DNA of 64,000 nt from a virus. The stretch covers positions 124,001-188,000 of the IMG/VR virus record IMGVR_UViG_3300032315_001604. The stretch is one strand, 5' to 3'. How positions within the stretch are numbered: the stretch's first letter is position 1; every line of letters starts with the position of its first letter. Positions 23,541 to 34,645 of the stretch are shown here, one piece after another. The position numbers were made by a program, and so were the translations under genes. The notes below the pieces were generated by a model. That model ran no database searches. It was not told the DNA's origin and saw only the letters and a list, made by a program, of their open reading frames with translations.

Positions 23541-25343
23541 ATGGACGAAAACTTCATTTTTAATAAAAATTCTTATGTTGCTTTTGATGGCACTAGTTTA
23601 AAAAACATCATAATTGATCGTTTAAATCGCGGTCAAGTCTTTACAGACCAAAATTATCAAGGTTCTAATCTTGCTGCAATCATAGATGTTATTTCATATT
23701 CATTCAGCAATTTATTATTTTATTTAAATAAAACATCATCAGAAAGCTTATTCTCAGAATCTCAGATATATGAGAATATGAACAGAATTGTTAAACTTTT
23801 AAATTATAGACCTGTCGGACCACAAGCACAAACAATTCCTATTAGAGTATCTGTAGCCAATTTAAATAAAGGAAATTATATTATACCAAGATATAGCTAT
23901 ATCAATGCAGGATCGACTACATACTCATTCAATGAAGATGTATCTTTTTCAAAATTGACAGATAGTACAACAGAACAAATTATTGATATTAATGACAAGT
24001 ATTCCTTATCACAAGGAGTATATAACGAATATCCAATTTATACATCAGGTGGAATAGATAATGAAAAAATTTATCTTGCAGTTGATGATACGGTTGTTGT
24101 TGACTATTTTAATATTCATGTCTATGTTAAACCATATAACACCACAACTTGGCAAAAATGGACAAGAGTGCAAGATTTATTTTTATACGTAGCCAATGAT
24201 ACCGTTTATGATGTAAGATATAACGAAAATAAAAGATATGAAATATCTTTTGGAGATGACATCAACGGCAAAAAATTACAACAAGGTGATCAAGTAGCAA
24301 TATATTATTTAAGAACCACTCCAAATGTTCAAAGTTTAGGTATTGGAGCATTAAATAACACCAATATTGTATATTATAATTCTTTACAATTTTCTGAGGT
24401 TTTAGATGACACAGGATTAGATTTTGGAAATTACTTAAATGCAAACGGTCTTTCAAATGTTTTTCTCAATAATGAATATCCATCAACAGAATATGCATCA
24501 GAAGAAACAGTCGATGATATTCGTAAAAATGCACCAAAAAGTTTTAGAACACAATACAGATTAGTTACAATAACTGATTATGAAACATATATTAGAACAA
24601 ATTATAGCAATTTGCTAACAGATGTTAAAGTTTTAAACAATGAAGAATATTTAAAACAACACCTAAAATATTTATATAACTTGGGATTAAATAATCCACA
24701 AGAAAACACAACAGTTTTATATAATCAAGTTAAATTTGCAAATACATGCAATTTTAACAATTTATACATTTATTTGGTTCCAAAAAACTCAAATCAAGAA
24801 TTTCTCACACCATCACAAAAAGAATTTATTTTAGAAGGTGTAAACGAAACTAAAACAGTAACCACACAAATAGTTCCTACAGATCCTGTTTATGTATATC
24901 TTGATTTTTATTTGAAAAGTCCTACATCATCTTTAACAATTGATGATATCGATCAAACCAAATTAAGAATTATTAAAAATGAAAATACAAGAAGATCTTC
25001 TTCTGCAATTGCATTAGACGTTAAAAACATTTTTGAAGAAAGTTTTGCTAGATTAACTTCACGTTTAGGTCAGGTAATCGATATATACGAAGTAGCAAAT
25101 CGCATTTTAAATATTGATGGCGTTGATAACGTTCAAACACATCGAGCCGATGTAAACATTACAATAGAAGGTATATCTTTATTGATTTGGAATCCTGTTT
25201 ATCCTGACAAAGATATTAATGTTTATACACAAAATTTAGTTATTGATAATTTTAAATATCCTATTTTTAATAATTTAAATTTTATTTTAGATAGAATAGA
25301 AATAGTAGAAAAAACAGGAGTTATCAAAATAGCTGATTTCTAA
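23541..25343 (+). CDS. gp6: Baseplate wedge protein, gp6 type
   Basis: A 600-residue protein of the gp6/J-like wedge family. The N-terminal SLKNIIIDRLNRGQVFTDQN and FYLNKTSSESLFSESQIYEN are characteristic, as is MNRIVKLLNYRPVGPQAQTIP. A beta-domain with YEISFGDDINGKKLQQGD and the ITDYETYIRTNYSN segment follows. gp6 dimers knit the wedges together into the dome of the baseplate and rearrange at contraction. Length is close to T4 gp6 (660). It is preceded by a consensus late box, and the next gene starts 5 nt after its stop. Confidence 0.9.
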   Translation: MDENFIFNKNSYVAFDGTSLKNIIIDRLNRGQVFTDQNYQGSNLAAIIDVISYSFSNLLFYLNKTSSESLFSESQIYENMNRIVKLLNYRPVGPQAQTIPIRVSVANLNKGNYIIPRYSYINAGSTTYSFNEDVSFSKLTDSTTEQIIDINDKYSLSQGVYNEYPIYTSGGIDNEKIYLAVDDTVVVDYFNIHVYVKPYNTTTWQKWTRVQDLFLYVANDTVYDVRYNENKRYEISFGDDINGKKLQQGDQVAIYYLRTTPNVQSLGIGALNNTNIVYYNSLQFSEVLDDTGLDFGNYLNANGLSNVFLNNEYPSTEYASEETVDDIRKNAPKSFRTQYRLVTITDYETYIRTNYSNLLTDVKVLNNEEYLKQHLKYLYNLGLNNPQENTTVLYNQVKFANTCNFNNLYIYLVPKNSNQEFLTPSQKEFILEGVNETKTVTTQIVPTDPVYVYLDFYLKSPTSSLTIDDIDQTKLRIIKNENTRRSSSAIALDVKNIFEESFARLTSRLGQVIDIYEVANRILNIDGVDNVQTHRADVNITIEGISLLIWNPVYPDKDINVYTQNLVIDNFKYPIFNNLNFILDRIEIVEKTGVIKIADF

Positions 25344-25348
25344 TATAA

Positions 25349-28300
25349 ATGAGCAATCCGTTATCTATTAATTTAAACAAATATGGTGGATATACAAACG
25401 CAAGCAAGTTTGTTTTTTCTACAATATATAATACTTTAAGTGATTTAAAGTTTATTAAATGGAATTTGGGAGACGGTACAATTTTTTATAATCAAAGAGA
25501 AGTTGAACATTATTACGAATTACCAGGCGAGTATAACATTACATTAGTTGGACAAACAAACAGTACATTTTTATCAGCAGTTAGTACCATAACAGTTGAA
25601 AATTTTTTAAAAGAATCTGTATATTTTGATTTTATCCCACCTCCAACTTTTGCAGGGCATTATAATAGATATCCTTTTAGAATTAAGATAACATCATCAA
25701 CAACAGATAATCATTATGTAGATTTATATGCTCAGTTTTCTAGATCTTATCCGTACCAAGAACCACAAAATAAATGGTCTTTTCTTAGACCACAATGGAG
25801 ATTTTTAGATTTAAGTGGAAATCAAATATGGAATATTAAAACTACAGACTATCCAATAAAAATTACAGAAAATAACGCAATTAGCGCAACAGGATTAACA
25901 GTAGGAGTAACAGGTTTTGCTGATTTTTATTTTATAGATGACATTTACAATTATGATTTAGCTTTATCAGGAGCACCATATACAACAATATGGGCTACTT
26001 TACAAACGAGTGCAATTCGTGTAAAAAGTGACGGATTTAATACAGACCTTACAATGCCAAGCTATGCAAACAGCACTTCAATAGCAATGGCTCCATATGT
26101 TGTTTTAAGAAGAACACCAGAATTATTAGACATCAGAGAAAACGGAATTAAAAATTATAGTAATCCAAGATGGACTGATGCTAAACAACCAATACTAATT
26201 AAAGCAGGATTTGCAGACGGTTATCCTGATGAATGGGTAGATGGTATAGGAATTCGAGAATACGATAAAGATGCTAACTTTGCAAGATACATTCCACTCG
26301 AAGCACCTAATATACCATTGAGTGCAGGTGTTTTGGGACTATCAGGAGTTGAATTTTTTGATAAACCAGAATTTCAATGGATAGATGATACAACATATAA
26401 AGCTGCGGGTTATTATAAAGGAAATTTTACAACAACACAACCTTACGCATTTGGAGCATATGTTACAGCATATGCAAATATACCAACTCCAGCAACATCT
26501 GGTTCTTTTTACAATCCTTTAATTTGGCTTTCAAACCCACAAGCTGGAACATTTTCTATTGCACAATATTATTATAATAATACATCAATATTTCAACAAA
26601 TATCAACACCAAATTTAAATAAAGCCCAAGTCAAAACATTTAATATGCCGATTATTCAAAATGTAGATTTTGATATGGATGCAATGGCCCTTTCGGGATT
26701 TCATGGAATATATTCTATTGCTGCTTTACCTGCGCCACAATATCATGCATGGATGTCTGATTCAGAATTAGATAAACTTTATAGAATTAACTCATTAGGC
26801 CAAATTTTATGTTCAATTGATTTAAAATCAATTGTAGAAGAAAATAATTTGGGATTTTTAATCAATAAAAAAGTAAGTCCCGCCCAAATTGCTTTAGATG
26901 GCAATAGAAATATATTGGTTACTTTATATGATACGGTTTCTGTTTTAAAATTTGATCAAGTTGGAAACTTTTTATATGCCATTAATCCATTTCAAGTAAT
27001 GACATATGATACTCCTTATAGCGAGTTAAGATGGTTTTTAGAATCATCTTATTATGATTCGTCTACAAGTGGAGATTATGATTATAATCTTATAGAGCCA
27101 ACTGGGATTGATACTGATAAAGACAATAATATTTGGGTATCTTATTCAAATTCTTTAAGCGGTTTTGTTTTAAAATATAATTCCACAGGAAATGTGGTGT
27201 ATTCTTTAGCAGCACCACTTTGCTCAACACCACAAGAAATTGTAACAGATAAAGATGGTAACGTTTGGATTTGTTATAGTGGTTTAAATTGGAATACTCT
27301 CGGTAAAATAGAAAAAAGAAGTTCAAATGGCACTTTACTTAGAGCAATTACAGGATTAAGAAATCCGAATTATCTTACACTTGATACGGATCAAAACTTA
27401 TGGTTTTCTTTTGCATTTCATAATGTTGGAACTATTAATACAAGAACTGGTACATTTTTCCAATATACTGTTATCGGTCAAGATTTAAAACCAAACGATT
27501 TTCCTAAAAAGAATCGACCATTTGATTCCAAAGAAAGTACAGAACCTTGGTTTGATGTTCTACAAAATGCAGATGAAACAGCAATCGAAGGAATCGCGTG
27601 TGACATGCGAGGTTATTTGTATATTATTAATTCCATAGAAAATCAAGTTTATGTATTTAACACAAAAACTAGAAAGGTTATAGATAGATTTTATGTTAAC
27701 CCCCAAGGATTTTTATTCTATCAACACGATCAAAGAGAGCCTACAATTATGGCATACTATCTTTGGAATAAGTCTTTACAAGCAGCAGGAGATTGGACAG
27801 GATGGAGATGGACAAACAAATATGGTGTAAATTATTTGCCTTACTACACAAATACAGCTAGAAATTTTTATACTAGCGGCATTTCTCTACCACTAGATTT
27901 TTATGATCGCTCAGTTTATACGGCATTTAAAATAAACGAAGATTTTAATTTTTCTGAAAAAATGTACAATGTGGCAAATATGCCAATTTTACAAGAGAGT
28001 ACAAATTTTTTCCAAAACTTTTTAGGAAGTATTTTTGGAAAAGAACCTTTTTATCATGATGATTTGGGAGTAACAGCATATGAAAAAATTGCAAACTTTG
28101 TTACCAATCAAGCAGATGTAGATACTTGTGAAATTTCTCAGTTATACAGTTTATCAGAAATGGTAGATTTAGATTCTGACGATTTTCAATTAAACTATCC
28201 ACCAAGTATCAAAAGAGTCATGAATTTAGCAAGTGTAAATTTATCCAAGTTGATTGGTGTTAAATGTGGATGTGGAGTATCTTTTAATAAACCAAACGAT

Positions 28301-28726
28301 TGTGCAAAAGCAGCAATATGTTCATATTGTAAAAAAGAAAAATTAAATAACAGAGGAGATATACTGTCATCTTTAACATATCAAGTTAGTGCAGGTACGC
28401 CTGTTGTTATGAAAGTTAAATCGATAGATACGTATCGTTTAATACCTACAGGGTTTGTTAACGGAGTTTCAGCATATAGTTTAAACTCTTTAGCAACATC
28501 AATAGGATTAACAACAAATTGGCAAGACTATTACGAATTCTATTCTTATTTAAATGTAACTAATAATAGTATTATTGAAAATTTGATAGATTGGTCTTCA
28601 GACCAAACAACAATTTCTAGAAATCTTTCTACTTTTAATGATTGGTATAAACAAGAAGGAATTTTAGATATGTTTTTTAATTATGAATTATATAATGGTT
28701 TAGGTTTATTGGATCAAAACGATTAA
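25349..28726 (+). CDS. Large baseplate protein with PKD and NHL-propeller domains (gp7 position)
   Basis: An 1125-residue protein. A PKD-type Ig domain lies at about residues 25-85 (WNLGDGT...YELPGEYNITL). Beta domains follow, then an NHL/SMP-30-like propeller (about 450-770) with repeats such as GIDTDKDNNIWVSYS and EIVTDKDGNVWICYS. A C-terminal domain has YEKIANFVTNQADVDTCEIS and a Cys cluster (VKCGCG...CSYCKKE, near 970-1000) that may bind zinc. It follows gp6 directly, where T4 has gp7, and its size is like gp7 (1032). Homology to gp7 is a guess from position. The propeller and PKD are additions not known in T4. Confidence 0.6.
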   Translation: MSNPLSINLNKYGGYTNASKFVFSTIYNTLSDLKFIKWNLGDGTIFYNQREVEHYYELPGEYNITLVGQTNSTFLSAVSTITVENFLKESVYFDFIPPPTFAGHYNRYPFRIKITSSTTDNHYVDLYAQFSRSYPYQEPQNKWSFLRPQWRFLDLSGNQIWNIKTTDYPIKITENNAISATGLTVGVTGFADFYFIDDIYNYDLALSGAPYTTIWATLQTSAIRVKSDGFNTDLTMPSYANSTSIAMAPYVVLRRTPELLDIRENGIKNYSNPRWTDAKQPILIKAGFADGYPDEWVDGIGIREYDKDANFARYIPLEAPNIPLSAGVLGLSGVEFFDKPEFQWIDDTTYKAAGYYKGNFTTTQPYAFGAYVTAYANIPTPATSGSFYNPLIWLSNPQAGTFSIAQYYYNNTSIFQQISTPNLNKAQVKTFNMPIIQNVDFDMDAMALSGFHGIYSIAALPAPQYHAWMSDSELDKLYRINSLGQILCSIDLKSIVEENNLGFLINKKVSPAQIALDGNRNILVTLYDTVSVLKFDQVGNFLYAINPFQVMTYDTPYSELRWFLESSYYDSSTSGDYDYNLIEPTGIDTDKDNNIWVSYSNSLSGFVLKYNSTGNVVYSLAAPLCSTPQEIVTDKDGNVWICYSGLNWNTLGKIEKRSSNGTLLRAITGLRNPNYLTLDTDQNLWFSFAFHNVGTINTRTGTFFQYTVIGQDLKPNDFPKKNRPFDSKESTEPWFDVLQNADETAIEGIACDMRGYLYIINSIENQVYVFNTKTRKVIDRFYVNPQGFLFYQHDQREPTIMAYYLWNKSLQAAGDWTGWRWTNKYGVNYLPYYTNTARNFYTSGISLPLDFYDRSVYTAFKINEDFNFSEKMYNVANMPILQESTNFFQNFLGSIFGKEPFYHDDLGVTAYEKIANFVTNQADVDTCEISQLYSLSEMVDLDSDDFQLNYPPSIKRVMNLASVNLSKLIGVKCGCGVSFNKPNDCAKAAICSYCKKEKLNNRGDILSSLTYQVSAGTPVVMKVKSIDTYRLIPTGFVNGVSAYSLNSLATSIGLTTNWQDYYEFYSYLNVTNNSIIENLIDWSSDQTTISRNLSTFNDWYKQEGILDMFFNYELYNGLGLLDQND

Positions 28727-28752
28727 TTTGTCATTGATAATGCGTATTTTAT

Positions 28753-28760
28753 TCTAAATA
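28753..28760 (+). promoter_or_regulatory. T4-type late promoter box (TCTAAATA)
   Basis: TCTAAATA ends 7 nt before the ATG at 28768. Confidence 0.6.
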
Positions 28761-28767
28761 TTAATAA

Positions 28768-31700
28768 ATGTCGAATCAAGGATTCAGTATAGTAGAGCAA
28801 GGATTTTGGCCTAGAGAAACATATTCAGTTTCTCCAATACTGTCTGCAATTCCTTTAAATTTGGGACTTTTGCCATATAAAAACACGTTTCATCAGATAA
28901 AAAACACATATCTTCAATTAGAGTCTTTAACTGCATCATATTGGCCATTTAATTCAACTGTTGGTTTAGAGTCATGGCAAGGAGATATATCTCAAGCAGT
29001 AGATTTTTTAACCAATCAATCAAAGTTTGTTGTTAATACTTCGGCATTTAGAATTTATGATTTAGGTTCTTATGTTAATATATTTAGAGTTACTTTAAAT
29101 GATTTGGATGCTGATGCGGGACAAAGTACTGATACTATATATGATGATATAGTATATGGATATCTTTTTTATCCAAAAAGATTATTTTTACAACCTATTA
29201 GTGCTCAAAAAATTAATGCAAATTCTTATAAGTTGACTTGTTCTGCCGTTTTAATTAAACCAACGGTTATTAACTTTAAAGATCCTGTACCAGAGAGAAG
29301 AACAGTAACACCATATTACCATGAAAGATTTTTAACCAATCCTCCATCTCTTGAACCGTTAAGTATATCTAAAAATAATGAATGTGTTTTATTTTATGGT
29401 TTAAGTTCTACGCAAACACATATAAACAGACCTATTTTAAACTATGCTCTGAATCAAAACAATGCTTCATTTTCTTTCAACTTAGAAAATAATTCTTATA
29501 ACAATTTACTTAGAAAAGATTTTAATTTTTTAAGTTTTGCTTTAAACTATCAAGCATTCGATAGATTTACAGGATTGCCTTATATTGAAACTTTTGAAAA
29601 TTATTATTACGATACACCAAATTTTGGTATTTTACCATTTAGTAGACCCATAAGATTTTCATATGACCCACAAAATAATCCTCTTCTTCAAACTTTTTAC
29701 ATTGTACAAAGCGGAATATCTTACACTGGAACACCAGGTACACTACTTCCTTTACAAGATCCCAGAAATTCTATTTTTTATGTTAATTTAAATTTACAAA
29801 CAACAAATATTAGACATACCATAAAACAATTTTCTTTAGCAAGTACATTATATAATGCTGTTACTGGAAAAGCAGGTACACCATTTAGCGTTTCTTATAT
29901 TAACGACTCATCTAATATAAGACATAGCACAGAACCAGTTCAAGGTACAATTTCTAATTTTTATGTTCATGGGGATTCGTCCAGCACATTAGGAGTTCGA
30001 GTTTCTTCAACTGTTGCTAAATGTGATACCGTTACTTTTACAACAAAACACCCACCACATTATTATGCATATAATTTGGCTATGGAAGCAATGCCAAATT
30101 CAGCAGGAGTTCAAAATAATTTTACAGAACTTACTGAAATTAATAATTTAACATTTCATTTAAGTTCTTTACCAATTAATAGAACAGCTTCATCTGTATT
30201 TGTTTCAACATATCTTTATTCAGATTTTAATTGTTTAACTTTAGATCTTCCAACATATGCAACGAATGATAAAATAAAATATGTTCAGCAAGGAAATGAT
30301 GACTTTTTAGTACAATCTATTTCGGCTTACACATATCCAGATGGTGTTAAAACATATTATAATTTTAATACATCTCCTTGGCTTAATGCTAATAAAAACA
30401 GTGATTTAGAAATCACATATCCAACTACATATCAAGACACAATTAACTTTACCATTAGAGCTTCTTTATCAACATTAGCTGGAAATAAAGATGCAATATT
30501 AAATTCATCCATACCGTTAATAGGTTTATATAATCCTCCTGCATATCCTCTACTTTTAAATAAAATTGTAGAAGGAGATGATTTTATGGATGTAACGGCG
30601 GAATCACTTACATCGATATTTGTTTATCCAGGAGTAGATTTAACAGACACCAATATATCTTGGAGGGTTAATCCTAATAGTAATGATTTTAAATTAAACT
30701 ATTTAATTAAAGATACAAACGGTGTTTATAAGCCAGTTAATTTTTTAAATAAAAATACCAGTATTAATTTCGATAATTTTTCTTGGGCTGTTAGAATTTC
30801 TGGATATGGACCTACTCCAATTGCTCTTACATTATCTTCACAACAATATAATAATTTTGTAACAATTTCTTCTGACCCTTCGTTTTTTGATTTTTTTGTA
30901 GAAAAAAGAATTATTATAGGACAAAAAGTAGTTTATGATAATTCTTTAGAAACAAGAACAGTAACATTAACAACAAGTGTTCCTTATAAGGGAAGATTAT
31001 ACAATCTTCCTTTAAATCTTCCTGTTTTTTGGAGTTGGACTTATAACAATAATACAATTACGCCAACAATTACTGCATTATATACAATACCACCTTTACT
31101 TGATGATGTGTACGAAGCAGGAGAGAATTTAAATTCTCAAACTTTAAGTTCTTTAAAGTTTTTGATAAAACCTAGACAAACATCCAATACGCCAATAGGA
31201 AATAGTGTAAAAATAAACTTTTATACCACAGATACTATTTTACCTTATAGTGGAACATTCCAATTTGTTGCAGACGATTTTCCAAATAAAACCATATTCA
31301 ATTCTGATTTTGATATCAGATACAGAAGTTTTCCAACTGTTAAAATTTTGGATACTAGGAATAACCAATTCGTTTTAACAAGACCAGATACAGGAAATTC
31401 AAAATATACATTAAGAGCAAATACAGACATTATCCCATTATTGAATTCTGAAAATTATAGTTGGGATATTACTAAAAGTACAACTCCGAGTGTTTCTACA
31501 GTATATGGTTTGACCGCAATTAATTTGGATACTGATGGCGTATACGAAACTACAGTAACATTCACTGCAATATCTGCTACTGCTCTAGGCTGGTCGTATC
31601 CACACAACGCAACACAAACAGTAAAAATATATACTTTAAATAGTACGGATTTTAATAGATCTCCATCATTTATATTATATCCAGAATTTGCATGGCAAAA

Positions 31701-34572
31701 TGCAAAACTTCAAATTTTAAATGATTCTAATTTTAGAACTTATGCAGCATCTACAAGTTCTTACGGGTATAAGAAAACAAGTACAGAGTTTTATTATATT
31801 TCAACCTTTCCTACATATACAAAATATAATTTTTCATATGGATATGATCGTCAACCGATAGCAACATCATTTACAAATAATAGAGGAACTATAGAAATCC
31901 CATATAATACACAATTTTATTCAAACACAGGAATAACATTACAGTTAACAGCATTTAATATTTTTTATCCAGAAAACACACCTTTAAGATATCAAATAGT
32001 TGAAGGTGCATCTTTAGTTACAAAGACTTATAATATTACAGCACAAACAGTACCATATAGTACTGGCACAAGTTCTGCATTAAGATTCTCACAAAATCCT
32101 AAATTAATGGATTATAATAGTATATCACATACTTTTACAGCAACGATTACGTCTTTTGATTTAGATGTCAATAGAGTTATATACGTAGATCAAAGAATAG
32201 AAACAAATCCAAAAAATAGAGCAGCATTTCCACAAGAAAACATTTCAACTATCACCTATATACTTTCTACTCCTCAATGGAAATCTTATAAAAATGTACC
32301 AGCATTGAACGGTTTATATCCAATTTATACATTAAAAGTTGGGGATGAATTTAGTCCATTAACTCTTAATGGGTCGAAATATAATACATTAAGATTAAAT
32401 GCATCCGCTGACTTAAACATCAAAATACCACCAGAAACATTTGATAATTATGCGTTTTTTCAATATACAGGAAATAGAGATTTATGGGACACTAAAAATA
32501 TTGTTTTAACATCTGATTTAGGTCCAATATCAAAATGGAGAACCTTAGTTGCATATTCAACTTCAACATCACCTCAAATATATTTTAGTACATACTATAC
32601 AATTACTGGATATAACATATTCGTAGAGTTTGAGACTCCTGATTATCAATCAAATCCAATTACTAGTTATTCTGTAAATTTTGGTGATAGTACTATTCTT
32701 ACACAAAATAAAAATACAACATTTAATCATCAGTATAGCAGTGTTGGTACATTTTTTATAACGTATAGTGCCATTCGACAAGATTCTTCATTTACCAAAT
32801 ACTTTGCACAAGTTCCTTTTATAGTAAAAGATAAGTGGCCTGAATATAATCAAGAAAATATTAGAATTTTAAATGAGGCTGTTTTGAATTTGCCATATAC
32901 TTTAGATGAAATTTTAATACAACCAAATGAATTTGGAGACAATGATATTTTTAATACATGTATTACACGATTAAACGAATGTTTAGAATACTTAAAAAGT
33001 AATACACAAACCATGAATATAGATGCACCGATTCTTTATTATGGTTGGTTAGGAAGTAATCTTGAAAATCAAAGTGATGGTATCAGATGGTATACTTCTA
33101 CCTATGGTTCAAATTACTATAATCTTTTAGATAATGCCATAAGCAGTGGGAAAAATTATTTTGAAGATATTCGTAGTATAAAATTCGATAACAAATACAT
33201 TTACGTTTTAGATAATTCAAAATTTAGACTTTTTAATAAAGATAAAGATGCAAGTGAAATTTTGTTTGATAATGCATCAGAATTAAACGGAATTTTTGCT
33301 GATCCTAAATCAATCGCAATTTCACAAAATAGTCAGTCTATATATGTTGCAGATTCTATACGTCATAAAGTATATAGATTTGATTTTGATTTTACAGATC
33401 TTAATAAACCAATCTTTTCATTAGTTTTAACAATAGGATCTTTTGGAGGATTAAACGATAATAATAGATTTGATTATCCATCAGAATTACAATACAGATC
33501 AGACAGTTTATACGTTTTAGATTACAATAACAACTGTGTTAAACAATATAACAAAGATTTATCTTGGATTCATACATATTATGATGATTTATTTGTAAAT
33601 GACCAAATTCAAAATATTGCAGTTCATCCTACAAATTTATTATATGTTTTAGGAAAAACTTTAAAAGTTTATGTTTTTGATACATTAGGAGAAACTTCTT
33701 TTAAAACTTTTGATTTACCAGAAATATCTAAAAACAGTGAAATAGCAAGCATATTTTTTGATGATGCTGGAGAATTTTTATATGTTTTAACAGATAAAAA
33801 TGTTTTTAAATATACAGCAGTTGGTGAATATATTACAACTTTAAACATACCTCAAAATAGTCTTGCGTTTGTATCAGGAGATATATCAGAAAATAAATCA
33901 ATTAATATTGCTTCTAAAAATTCAATATTACGCTTTCAAGATTTTGTTGAAATATTTAAAATCGGTGAAGGATTATCTACATCTTATTGGTCTTTAAATC
34001 AAATGCATCTTGCTAAAGAGGAATTTGCACAAGATTTAAATTATAATGCGGCATTGATAAAAGTTGCACAAAATTTAAAAACTTTTAGAACATCATTAAA
34101 TGCAAAATTCGCACTTGTATCCGAACAAACATCAAAAGGTACTGTAACATATTTTTCAATTATTCCGATAAATGTCGAAGATAGACCAGCATTTGAAGAT
34201 GATATCGAACTTGAAAGATTAAGAATCGGAACTAACGAATTTCATATACCTACAGTTATTAATAGAGAGTTAACAAAATTATATAACGCTTTGTTTGATT
34301 TAACATCATATTTAAATATAGTAAGTACAAATACCGATTCATCAACTACAGATAATAATGGGGGATCTGGATGTACAGGTAGTTTTTGTTGGTCATGGAA
34401 ATCGATGGCTTGTTATAACTTAAGTTTACCGATTATCCGTTTATGTAATATCAATCCAATTACATATGCAGAATTGATTAATACATTCCCAATTAATTAT
34501 GCACCAACAAAAACTTGGGGTGAAGCATATGCAAATTGTTGCAGTGATTATGTTTCTCCTTTAGATAAGTAA
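28768..34572 (+). CDS. Giant virion protein (1934 aa) with PKD and NHL propeller
   Basis: The largest protein in the window. Residues 1-1250 are a succession of Tyr-, Asn- and Thr-rich beta domains without recognised family. A PKD domain lies near 1290-1340 (SYSVNFGDSTILTQ...GTFFITYSA) and an NHL propeller at about 1465-1740 (YVLDNSKFRLF, SIYVADSIRHKVYRF, SLYVLDYNNNCVKQY). The C terminus has six Cys in a short region (GCTGSFCWSW...CCSDYV). It is similar in design to the preceding gene and to 39507-42878, so these are probably paralogous baseplate or side-fibre components. A structural or host-contact role is inferred; there is no enzymatic motif. Confidence 0.65.
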   Translation: MSNQGFSIVEQGFWPRETYSVSPILSAIPLNLGLLPYKNTFHQIKNTYLQLESLTASYWPFNSTVGLESWQGDISQAVDFLTNQSKFVVNTSAFRIYDLGSYVNIFRVTLNDLDADAGQSTDTIYDDIVYGYLFYPKRLFLQPISAQKINANSYKLTCSAVLIKPTVINFKDPVPERRTVTPYYHERFLTNPPSLEPLSISKNNECVLFYGLSSTQTHINRPILNYALNQNNASFSFNLENNSYNNLLRKDFNFLSFALNYQAFDRFTGLPYIETFENYYYDTPNFGILPFSRPIRFSYDPQNNPLLQTFYIVQSGISYTGTPGTLLPLQDPRNSIFYVNLNLQTTNIRHTIKQFSLASTLYNAVTGKAGTPFSVSYINDSSNIRHSTEPVQGTISNFYVHGDSSSTLGVRVSSTVAKCDTVTFTTKHPPHYYAYNLAMEAMPNSAGVQNNFTELTEINNLTFHLSSLPINRTASSVFVSTYLYSDFNCLTLDLPTYATNDKIKYVQQGNDDFLVQSISAYTYPDGVKTYYNFNTSPWLNANKNSDLEITYPTTYQDTINFTIRASLSTLAGNKDAILNSSIPLIGLYNPPAYPLLLNKIVEGDDFMDVTAESLTSIFVYPGVDLTDTNISWRVNPNSNDFKLNYLIKDTNGVYKPVNFLNKNTSINFDNFSWAVRISGYGPTPIALTLSSQQYNNFVTISSDPSFFDFFVEKRIIIGQKVVYDNSLETRTVTLTTSVPYKGRLYNLPLNLPVFWSWTYNNNTITPTITALYTIPPLLDDVYEAGENLNSQTLSSLKFLIKPRQTSNTPIGNSVKINFYTTDTILPYSGTFQFVADDFPNKTIFNSDFDIRYRSFPTVKILDTRNNQFVLTRPDTGNSKYTLRANTDIIPLLNSENYSWDITKSTTPSVSTVYGLTAINLDTDGVYETTVTFTAISATALGWSYPHNATQTVKIYTLNSTDFNRSPSFILYPEFAWQNAKLQILNDSNFRTYAASTSSYGYKKTSTEFYYISTFPTYTKYNFSYGYDRQPIATSFTNNRGTIEIPYNTQFYSNTGITLQLTAFNIFYPENTPLRYQIVEGASLVTKTYNITAQTVPYSTGTSSALRFSQNPKLMDYNSISHTFTATITSFDLDVNRVIYVDQRIETNPKNRAAFPQENISTITYILSTPQWKSYKNVPALNGLYPIYTLKVGDEFSPLTLNGSKYNTLRLNASADLNIKIPPETFDNYAFFQYTGNRDLWDTKNIVLTSDLGPISKWRTLVAYSTSTSPQIYFSTYYTITGYNIFVEFETPDYQSNPITSYSVNFGDSTILTQNKNTTFNHQYSSVGTFFITYSAIRQDSSFTKYFAQVPFIVKDKWPEYNQENIRILNEAVLNLPYTLDEILIQPNEFGDNDIFNTCITRLNECLEYLKSNTQTMNIDAPILYYGWLGSNLENQSDGIRWYTSTYGSNYYNLLDNAISSGKNYFEDIRSIKFDNKYIYVLDNSKFRLFNKDKDASEILFDNASELNGIFADPKSIAISQNSQSIYVADSIRHKVYRFDFDFTDLNKPIFSLVLTIGSFGGLNDNNRFDYPSELQYRSDSLYVLDYNNNCVKQYNKDLSWIHTYYDDLFVNDQIQNIAVHPTNLLYVLGKTLKVYVFDTLGETSFKTFDLPEISKNSEIASIFFDDAGEFLYVLTDKNVFKYTAVGEYITTLNIPQNSLAFVSGDISENKSINIASKNSILRFQDFVEIFKIGEGLSTSYWSLNQMHLAKEEFAQDLNYNAALIKVAQNLKTFRTSLNAKFALVSEQTSKGTVTYFSIIPINVEDRPAFEDDIELERLRIGTNEFHIPTVINRELTKLYNALFDLTSYLNIVSTNTDSSTTDNNGGSGCTGSFCWSWKSMACYNLSLPIIRLCNINPITYAELINTFPINYAPTKTWGEAYANCCSDYVSPLDK

Positions 34573-34645
34573 TATTAAGCTTAATCTAAAATAGTAACTC
34601 AGAAATGGGTTCTTGGAAAAAATTCCATAGGCTTGCGATTAACTT